DNA from: a bacterium
GTDB lineage: Bacteria > Cyanobacteriota > Vampirovibrionia > Gastranaerophilales > Gastranaerophilaceae
Assembly (NCBI GenBank): GCA_017480425.1
Contig: JAFVAR010000043.1
Location: 1 to 39,683 of the forward strand
Reading direction: 5' to 3'
DNA length: 39,683 bases
The stretch's first letter is position 1; each line of letters opens with the position of its first letter. Both the position numbers and the translations under genes were made by a program. A model generated the notes under the pieces. It searched no databases and was not told the origin of the DNA. It was given only the letters and a program-made list of their open reading frames with translations. Below, piece by piece: positions 33,830-39,683 of this stretch.

Positions 33830-35245
33830 ATGGGAAAATTAAATGTTACTTTAAATTTGTTGAAACCTGTTGTTAAGCTTTTTAATCGTAGTGGTAAAAA
33901 AGTTATACAAGAAGCAGGCGCATATACACCTAAAACAAAGACATATATTGATAGGGCTACTGGCATGACTGTTTCGGAAAGAGAATTTTTATCATCTGGC
34001 GGAAGCCGGAAAATGGTTCGTGTATTTGAAGGTAAAAAAGCAGACGGTTCTATTTTTACTGAAACAAAAGTATATGAATCAGACTTAGACGGAAAATTTT
34101 TCTTCGGGCAAGGCGGAAATGAAGGTTTGGCAATACACAGAGAAAAAAGTGTCTTAAGAGAAAAAGGAGCCGGAGTACTCGGTGGAGATAGAATTACAAT
34201 CAATAAAAAATATAATGAAACAATGGGTATGACTGAACATGAAGAAACTTTAATTAAAGAACTTAATGAAGCCGGTGAATTGGAACATAAAGACTTGGTC
34301 AGAAAATTCAGACATTGGGAAAAACCTCAGCACGCAACTCAAGATAGAGTCTTTGAAGATGTAAAACTTCCACATTCTGTTTCTGATATGTATAAAATAT
34401 CTCCGGCAAATCACAGAGAATACTTACATACATTAGATGATGCCAATAATGCAAGATTTTTCCCGAAAGGTACAACTTCTGCATATTCAAGAGCAATAAC
34501 AGCAAGGGAACAAGCCGCAATTGAAGCAGCTAAAAAAGCAAAAGATGAAGCAATTAAAGCGGCAGAGGCAGCAGAAAAAGCTGCAAAAGAAGCTGCTGCA
34601 AAACAACCCAGAATCAACATCGCAAGAGTTCTTGGCGTTTCTGCAGATGAACTTATAGTAACGGAAAAAACTCTTGCAAATGGCGGTGTTGAAAGAATTT
34701 ATAAATTTCCCGGAAGTGATAAAGTTGTACTAAAAACTTTTGATCAAGGTATTCTTCACAAAGAATGGGTTTATGGCGGAAAACAAGAATTTGTATACTT
34801 AAAACAAGTTGGCAAAGACAAACCGTATATAGTGTCTAAAAATGGTAATTTTACTCAACTAAAAGGATTGTCGCATGATAAATATACTCAAAAGCCTATT
34901 TATGTTAATGAGCAATACTATTTTAACGGAACAGATTCTGCAAAACGCACTTGGATGGGATACAATTGTGAATTTGAATGTGGAGAAACAAATTTTAATA
35001 TAAAAATAGCAAATCAAACTCCGGTAGCAGAAAGGCTTCAATATGAACCGGCAGAATTCCAAATATCTGCCTTACATTGCGCAAAGAAAAGTCATATCGA
35101 GTCAGACATTAGACGTACAATGGGACCAAAAACAAAGGATGCGGAAAAAATGTGCAAAGAAGCTCAAGAAAAAGCAGAAAGCATTTTTGATGCATCAGAG
35201 CGTTCATACATTAATCTTGATAAAATAACCGAAACCCTCAAATAA
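33830..35245 (+). CDS. Unknown 471-aa protein with central Ala/Lys-rich helix
   Basis: No family recognised. The N-terminus MGKLNVTLNLLKPVVKLFNRSGKK looks like an amphipathic helix, with no cleavable signal. Residues about 50-200 are charged and beta/alpha mixed. A continuous Ala/Lys/Glu-rich helix (AAIEAAKKAKDEAIKAAEAA, about 227-256) separates it from a Gly/Tyr-rich second half with strand-turn repeats (YKFPGSDKVVLKTFDQG, KEWVYGGKQEFVYLKQ). The second half resembles small repeat proteins with YG-type turns. AAGAGG precedes the ATG. It ends 2 bp before the convergent helicase gene. A surface or effector-like role is possible but not shown. Confidence 0.72.
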   Translation: MGKLNVTLNLLKPVVKLFNRSGKKVIQEAGAYTPKTKTYIDRATGMTVSEREFLSSGGSRKMVRVFEGKKADGSIFTETKVYESDLDGKFFFGQGGNEGLAIHREKSVLREKGAGVLGGDRITINKKYNETMGMTEHEETLIKELNEAGELEHKDLVRKFRHWEKPQHATQDRVFEDVKLPHSVSDMYKISPANHREYLHTLDDANNARFFPKGTTSAYSRAITAREQAAIEAAKKAKDEAIKAAEAAEKAAKEAAAKQPRINIARVLGVSADELIVTEKTLANGGVERIYKFPGSDKVVLKTFDQGILHKEWVYGGKQEFVYLKQVGKDKPYIVSKNGNFTQLKGLSHDKYTQKPIYVNEQYYFNGTDSAKRTWMGYNCEFECGETNFNIKIANQTPVAERLQYEPAEFQISALHCAKKSHIESDIRRTMGPKTKDAEKMCKEAQEKAESIFDASERSYINLDKITETLK

Positions 35246-35247
35246 AG

Positions 35248-38200
35248 CTATAATATATTTCCAAAAATAATGCTTGGCTCTTGGGGAATCTCTTTTCCGA
35301 ATGCTTTAGATTTCGAAGAAGTAGTTATAAAAAGTTTTTTCTGGGCTCTTGTAATTGCAACATACAAGAGCCTCAGACTCTCTTCAGAGTTAAACTTTTT
35401 AAGTTCAATATCGGATTTTGGTTTATATTTAGGGTTAAATGATTTTACTTCTTCCATAAACATTGAAGATGCTTTTAGTTTAGCTTGATTTATATCTATA
35501 GAAAGTGACTTTTCACTCATTTCCGGCAAAAATACATACTCAAATTCATCTCCTTTTGATTTATGAAGAGTCATTATCTGAACTTTGCCTCTCATTGCTT
35601 TTGTGTCTTCCTCTTCGGAAAAGAATTTAAAACCGCTCAAAGTCGGTTTTTTAGAAAGTTCCTCCAATCTTTGAAGTGTTAAATCAAATTTACCGGTCAA
35701 ACTAAGACGTTTAACCAAAATACCGATAAGATACACATTTGATTTTTCTATATCACTTGTGTAATAAAATAAGCCGATTCGGATTACCAATTCTTCGAGC
35801 GGCAAAGTTGATGAATTTAACCAGTACTGCATATCCCACAAAAATTGTGATAAGTCTTCAGATTCAATTTCATCTCCGTTTTTTTCGATAAACGGTTTTT
35901 CACAAGCTCTGATTTCAAGCTGCAATCTTGGTTTATAAAAACCTTGTTCTGCAAGAGTTTCATATGTAGATACAACCATTTCATTATCAAAAGGATTCTG
36001 AATGAATTTCAGTATTGAAAATATGGTATTAAACACTCCTTTTTGCCCAAGTGACTCACTTCTGGTAATGGTTTTAAGCCCTGCATCATTAATAAAAGAA
36101 GTCCAAGAAGCAACTTGATAATTGTTTCTTAAAAGAATTCCGATAGTTGCATTTTTATTTAAAGTTAAAATATTTTTTATTTCTTTTAAAACGTAATTTC
36201 TTTCTGCAAATTGGTTTTCAAATACATTTGAAAAAATTGCTTTTTCTTGAACAGGATTTTTCCCGGAAACTCCATGCATATGAATGTTATAAAATGCTTT
36301 TGGCAATTCCTGACTTCCCCAGTCAACAAGTTTATTAGCAAGGGTCATAACATCTTGTGTACATCTTTGAGAATGATCCATTTCTACCTTTTTATCGGCA
36401 CTTGCTATAAATTTTCTGAAACCTTCCACATCAGCGTTTGAAAAAGTTGTTGTTATTGCCTGGTTAATATCACCGCACCTGATTATGTTTTTATATTTCC
36501 CACTCAAAAGTCCGATAAGACGCTGCTGAACTCCTGATGAATCCTGTGCTTCGTCTTCTATGATATATTCACAAATATTTTGATAATATTCTAAAATGTC
36601 CGGATTATTTTCAAGCAGTTTGACCGACAAAATCAGAATATCATCATAATCAATCATATTAAATTCTTGTAATTGCTTTTGATATTCAAGAAAAAATGTT
36701 TTAAACTTTTCAACTTTTTTATCAGTAATTTGTGTATCAATGTTTCCTTCTTGTAATTTTAAAACGGAGATTGCTCTGTCAAATTCTTCAAGCTCTGTTT
36801 TTGTATATTTGCCTGTTACGTTTCTCAAAATTCGCATTCTCTGAGTATCATCACAAATGTCAAAATCTGAAGTTAAGTTTAATCTCTCAAAATTTGAATT
36901 TTCTTTGATTATTTTTAGAGCAAGCCCGTGAATTGTGCTGATATTTGGAAGTGCAGTTGAATTTGGACACATATTTTTTATGCGCTCTCTAAAATTTCTT
37001 GCAGCAGAATCCATATATGTTAAAACATATATATTTGACGGATTTACCCCTTTTTGCATCAGTTTTATAATAAGCGCAAGTAAAATAGTTGTTTTTCCGG
37101 CTCCGGGAACTGCTGAAATTGCCATAGAACCTTGTTTGTATTCAAGCACAGGCATTTGATCTGCTCTCGGTGTGATAGTATATGCCGGTTTAACATCGGT
37201 CATATTATTATAGTTATCAGCTGCCAAAAACGGTTCAATTCCACCTAAGTTTTCAACACCGGAAGGGTCGAACAAACTCGATAAAGCGTATGTATGCTCT
37301 TTTGCAAGCAACAGCAGCTTTCTCAATATTCTTGCTGTTTTCTGGCGTGATAAAAACATATCATCTTCAACTGTATATTCTTCTTTTGTCCAATCAGCCT
37401 GCATAACCCAAGCATTATAAAGAGGCCCCGTATCAGTTTTTACCCATTCGGAACTTGATACATCAAGCCAGAATTGGTATTTTGAAAAAATCTTATTATC
37501 TATGATTTTTTGAGGTGTTGCAATAATTAAATCATTATCAGAAATTTCTAATGTAGAACTCGGATTCTCTGCAATAATTGAGTTTTCAAATTGTGTAATG
37601 ATTTCTCCGGCTCTATCTTTCACTGTATTTTCTCCAAGAACACTTTCAAAATCTCTTAATTGTTTAATAAAAAAATTAAATTTATTAATCTTATTTTCAT
37701 CAACGTATTTAACAATTCCTTTGAACATATCAAAAACTTTTAGCGAGAGTTTTGAATCTGTCATTTTAATTTCATTAAATTTTGTTATAAAATTCTGATA
37801 TTCCTTATTATAATGTTCAAGTTCAATTTCAGGTAAAACCCCTGTTTTGTCGTACATTTCCAATATTGGTTTAGTATATTTAAGAGGTATTCCGATGTAA
37901 TCAGAAAGTATGCTCCTAAGCTCTATTTCTGATATATCAATGTCTAACATTAATTTTAAAATGTTTAAGCTGGCTTTTACTAATGGATTATCAGCCAATT
38001 TCTCACTTCCTGATATAAACATAAGATTACATATTTTTGCTAAATTTTCTGTCAAAGTAAATTTGAGCATGTCATCCTGAAGTGGTGTTATAATGGTAAT
38101 TTCATTAGGAGAAACATTTTGCGCAAATAATTCTTTAACCTTTGAAATTGTATAATCCAAAATTTCTGCACGTTTTGACAAAGAAACTAATGAAAATTTT

Positions 38201-39060
38201 TCCAGAGGTTCTTTTTGATTTTCTAAAACATTTCCAAAAATGATTTCTCCGTTTTTAAAAGATTCATTATCAGATTGTATTTCCTCTCGGAATAGAGTTT
38301 TTAATTTATATTCTATTGAAGTATCAGCACTTAAATACCCGCACCTGCTTGAACCAAGGGAATCAAAGCATATTACCCAGTCTTTTAATTGAGGTTTTAA
38401 ATACTTAATAAATTCAAAACAAACAGGGGTCATTTCGTCAGCATCATCAAGCAAAAGATATTTAATATTTTTAAAGTAACCTGTATTTTTGTACACATGA
38501 TTAAAAATAAGAGTTTGCCTTAAATAATCCAAACTTCGTTCTTTTAGAGTTGAAGATAGAAGCTTTTTAATAATTGCTTCCGCATCATCTGCAAAAGCTT
38601 CTTTTAATATTTTTGCACGCTCCTGCACGTCATTATTATTCAAATTATTTTGAACAATAAGAGCGTACCTTCTGAAAATTTGATGCAGAAGTGATTTTTT
38701 TGAATTGTATCCTTTAACTTCAATATCTTTTAAAATATCTTTAAGAATAAATTGCGAAACCTCTAGTCCGACAAGATTCGGCAGTATATATGATTTGCTT
38801 GTCGGAATTGAGTTTTCGACAAAGCACCAATTATCAACAATGGTATTATATACTAAGGAAAAAAATGAATGTATATTTAATTTTTCTATAGCGGAAGCGG
38901 GTATAAGTTCAAGGATTTTATCAGTACATCTTTTTTTAATGTTAGAGTTTTGCACTAAAAAAAGTATTTCAGACGGTTTTGCTCCTTCTGAGATATAATT
39001 TAAGTATTTTTTGATTAAAATATCTTCCCGAAAATCGGCTTTAATAAAATTTAATAACAT
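35248..39060 (-). CDS. Double SF1 helicase: UvrD-like C-half fused to a helicase-like N-half lacking Walker A
   Basis: A 1270-aa protein. The second half (about 630-1270) has all main UvrD/PcrA motifs: Walker A ISAVPGAGKTT (near 648), motif Ia YVLTYMDSAARNFRER, DExx in IIEDEAQDSSG (near 836), TLHKSKGDEFEYVF and motif VI LLYVAITRAQKKLF (near 1236). The first half (1-~620) has a degenerate motif II (LLLDDADEM, near 205) and helicase-type domain 2 features, but no Walker A. This is like AddB, whose N-terminal helicase is inactive. No PD-(D/E)xK nuclease motif is seen at either end. It is probably a DNA repair or recombination translocase. AAGGAG precedes the start. Confidence 0.85.
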   Translation of the reverse strand: MLLNFIKADFREDILIKKYLNYISEGAKPSEILFLVQNSNIKKRCTDKILELIPASAIEKLNIHSFFSLVYNTIVDNWCFVENSIPTSKSYILPNLVGLEVSQFILKDILKDIEVKGYNSKKSLLHQIFRRYALIVQNNLNNNDVQERAKILKEAFADDAEAIIKKLLSSTLKERSLDYLRQTLIFNHVYKNTGYFKNIKYLLLDDADEMTPVCFEFIKYLKPQLKDWVICFDSLGSSRCGYLSADTSIEYKLKTLFREEIQSDNESFKNGEIIFGNVLENQKEPLEKFSLVSLSKRAEILDYTISKVKELFAQNVSPNEITIITPLQDDMLKFTLTENLAKICNLMFISGSEKLADNPLVKASLNILKLMLDIDISEIELRSILSDYIGIPLKYTKPILEMYDKTGVLPEIELEHYNKEYQNFITKFNEIKMTDSKLSLKVFDMFKGIVKYVDENKINKFNFFIKQLRDFESVLGENTVKDRAGEIITQFENSIIAENPSSTLEISDNDLIIATPQKIIDNKIFSKYQFWLDVSSSEWVKTDTGPLYNAWVMQADWTKEEYTVEDDMFLSRQKTARILRKLLLLAKEHTYALSSLFDPSGVENLGGIEPFLAADNYNNMTDVKPAYTITPRADQMPVLEYKQGSMAISAVPGAGKTTILLALIIKLMQKGVNPSNIYVLTYMDSAARNFRERIKNMCPNSTALPNISTIHGLALKIIKENSNFERLNLTSDFDICDDTQRMRILRNVTGKYTKTELEEFDRAISVLKLQEGNIDTQITDKKVEKFKTFFLEYQKQLQEFNMIDYDDILILSVKLLENNPDILEYYQNICEYIIEDEAQDSSGVQQRLIGLLSGKYKNIIRCGDINQAITTTFSNADVEGFRKFIASADKKVEMDHSQRCTQDVMTLANKLVDWGSQELPKAFYNIHMHGVSGKNPVQEKAIFSNVFENQFAERNYVLKEIKNILTLNKNATIGILLRNNYQVASWTSFINDAGLKTITRSESLGQKGVFNTIFSILKFIQNPFDNEMVVSTYETLAEQGFYKPRLQLEIRACEKPFIEKNGDEIESEDLSQFLWDMQYWLNSSTLPLEELVIRIGLFYYTSDIEKSNVYLIGILVKRLSLTGKFDLTLQRLEELSKKPTLSGFKFFSEEEDTKAMRGKVQIMTLHKSKGDEFEYVFLPEMSEKSLSIDINQAKLKASSMFMEEVKSFNPKYKPKSDIELKKFNSEESLRLLYVAITRAQKKLFITTSSKSKAFGKEIPQEPSIIFGNIL

Positions 39061-39102
39061 ACTCCTTATGTACTATTTTATCACAAAGTATATTCAAAAC
39101 TC

Positions 39103-39131
39103 TTGCAAAATTATAAAATTTTTAATAGAAT
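39103..39131 (+). promoter_or_regulatory. Sigma-70-type promoter of the DUF2582-like gene
   Basis: TTGCAA (39103-39108), 17-bp spacer, TAGAAT (39126-39131); leader of about 45 nt with a strong AAGGAGA. Confidence 0.7.
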
Positions 39132-39182
39132 AGTTGAGTAAGCTATTTTACGAACACACACAAATTTAGAAGGAGATTAGAA

Positions 39183-39407
39183 ATGGCAAAAACTAAAGAA
39201 TTTAAAGGTATTCAAGAACAAATTATTGAATCAGCTGGTACGATTTACAACTACCTTTCAAACAAAGGTGAAGTTTCTATTAACAAGATGAAAAAAGACT
39301 TAAGCTTAAATGATAACTTTACAGAAATGGGCTTAGGCTGGTTATCAAGAGAAGATAAATTAGAATACACTCAAAAAGCTAAATCAGTTACAGTTAAATT
39401 GAGATAG
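39183..39407 (+). CDS. Winged-helix protein, DUF2582 type
   Basis: A 74-aa protein with the DUF2582 pattern: an N-terminal helix (QEQIIESAGTIYNYLSNKG), the winged-helix core (SINKMKKDLSLNDNF) and the hallmark GLGWLSREDKLEY. The fold is DNA-binding-like, but its role is not established. Codons are regular and the ribosome site strong, so expression is probably high. It is monocistronic, between a clear promoter and a palindromic terminator. Confidence 0.85.
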   Translation: MAKTKEFKGIQEQIIESAGTIYNYLSNKGEVSINKMKKDLSLNDNFTEMGLGWLSREDKLEYTQKAKSVTVKLR

Positions 39408-39428
39408 TTTAATAAGAGAATATAAATT

Positions 39429-39462
39429 AAAAGCGGTTTTAAAAATTTTTAAAACCGCTTTT
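39429..39462. terminator. Palindromic terminator after the winged-helix gene
   Basis: A 17-bp perfect inverted repeat with no loop bases left over (39429-39445 / 39446-39462), AAAAGCGGTTTT core and AT-rich centre; functional on either strand. Confidence 0.85.
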
Positions 39463-39471
39463 ATAATTTTA

Positions 39472-39500
39472 TTGACTGCAAAATTTGTCTATGATACACT
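39472..39500 (+). promoter_or_regulatory. Promoter of the structured RNA region
   Basis: TTGACT (39472-39477), 17-bp spacer, TACACT (39495-39500). The expected start is near 39507, directly before a hairpin. Confidence 0.7.
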
Positions 39501-39507
39501 TATTTTG

Positions 39508-39652
39508 CAATACACGAGTATTGTTGAAAATTTAATGTATGGGTGCGTAGGACTCCGCTGAGGAGTTGACTAAATGTCAAGTCCGAAGATGGAGTAGGCG
39601 AGTTAGGCGTAAGCCGATTGAGCCGTATACAAGATATACCAACTGCGCATTC
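39508..39652 (+). ncRNA. Structured RNA of unknown class, first unit of a tandem pair
   Basis: After an opening hairpin (CAATAC/GTATTG, 39508-39523), a 10-bp helix with G-U pairs (39541-39550 with 39643-39652) closes a multi-branched domain. Inside are ACTCC/GGAGT (39552-39556 / 39562-39566), TGAC/GTCA (39567-39570 / 39576-39579), a GGC-GTAA-GCC tetraloop hairpin (39606-39615) flanked by GGC/GCC (39597-39599 / 39622-39624), and GTATA/TATAC (39625-39629 / 39635-39639). GC content is far above that of the surroundings. No riboswitch or known RNA class was recognised from consensus motifs I know. It may be an aptamer-type leader for a gene beyond the window. Confidence 0.6.
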
Positions 39653-39683
39653 GAAAATTGAAAATTTAATATATGGGTGCGTG
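39526..39683 (+). repeat. Tandem repeat of the structured RNA, 134-bp period, cut by the window end
   Basis: GAAAATTTAATGTATGGGTG (39526-39545, continuing CGT) recurs at 39660 with one difference within the 22 bases compared. The offset is 134 bp, so a second copy of the RNA domain begins at the right edge. Confidence 0.8.

Overview
The window is AT-rich, densely coded DNA. It looks like a chromosomal segment of a non-photosynthetic relative of the cyanobacteria (Gastranaerophilales/Vampirovibrionia, 'Melainabacteria'). This is an inference from gene content, not a database result. The evidence is flagellar rod genes beside minCDE, FliA-like promoters, a Gram-negative-type envelope (TolC-family protein, signal-peptide M16 peptidase, LPS-type glycosyltransferases) together with an LCP protein, ADP-forming acetyl-CoA synthetase typical of fermenters, and several unrecognised protein families. 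No phage, IS element or CRISPR array was seen.

Layout. 1-600: a minus-strand tRNA operon (Thr-TGT, Thr-GGT, Tyr-GTA) with promoter and terminator. 757-3009: a four-gene flagellar rod operon (two FlgF/FlgG-type proteins, FlgB, FlgC). 3086-3385: an unknown gene behind a sigma-28-type promoter. 3586-5982: minC-minD-minE, with acidic extensions in MinC and MinE. 6060-6680: two near-identical sigma-28 promoters, one driving a 71-aa protein and one a stand-alone structured transcript. 6682-21050: metabolic and envelope genes: a degenerate prephenate dehydratase-like protein, ADP-forming acyl-CoA synthetase, M16 peptidase plus DUF4422 glycosyltransferase, nadA, mnmA, a GT92-like glycosyltransferase, a YkgJ-type cysteine cluster protein, PBP1A, a PurH-like pseudoenzyme and a 65-aa protein with a leaderless-looking message. 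21094-24390: glmS, a 54-aa small gene and ahcY in one minus-strand operon. 24516-27997: a lineage-specific island of unknown proteins, including a predicted metallopeptidase with a toxin-like motif layout and a GNAT-like protein. 28293-35245: a small Cys protein, nitroreductase, LCP protein, GT9 glycosyltransferase, an unknown, a TolC-family protein and a large unknown with an Ala/Lys-rich helix. 35248-39060: a 1270-aa double SF1 helicase. 39183-39683: a DUF2582-type winged-helix gene, then a structured RNA whose 134-bp unit starts to repeat as the window ends.

The points most worth following are: (i) a small sigma-28 regulon outside the structural flagellar genes, including a likely small RNA; (ii) the tandem structured RNA at the right edge; (iii) the 24.5-28 kb island, with a shared MQIQ...FK N-terminus and an HExxH protein; (iv) enzymes with altered catalytic motifs (PheA-like, PurH-like, MnmA); and (v) the two-helicase fusion.
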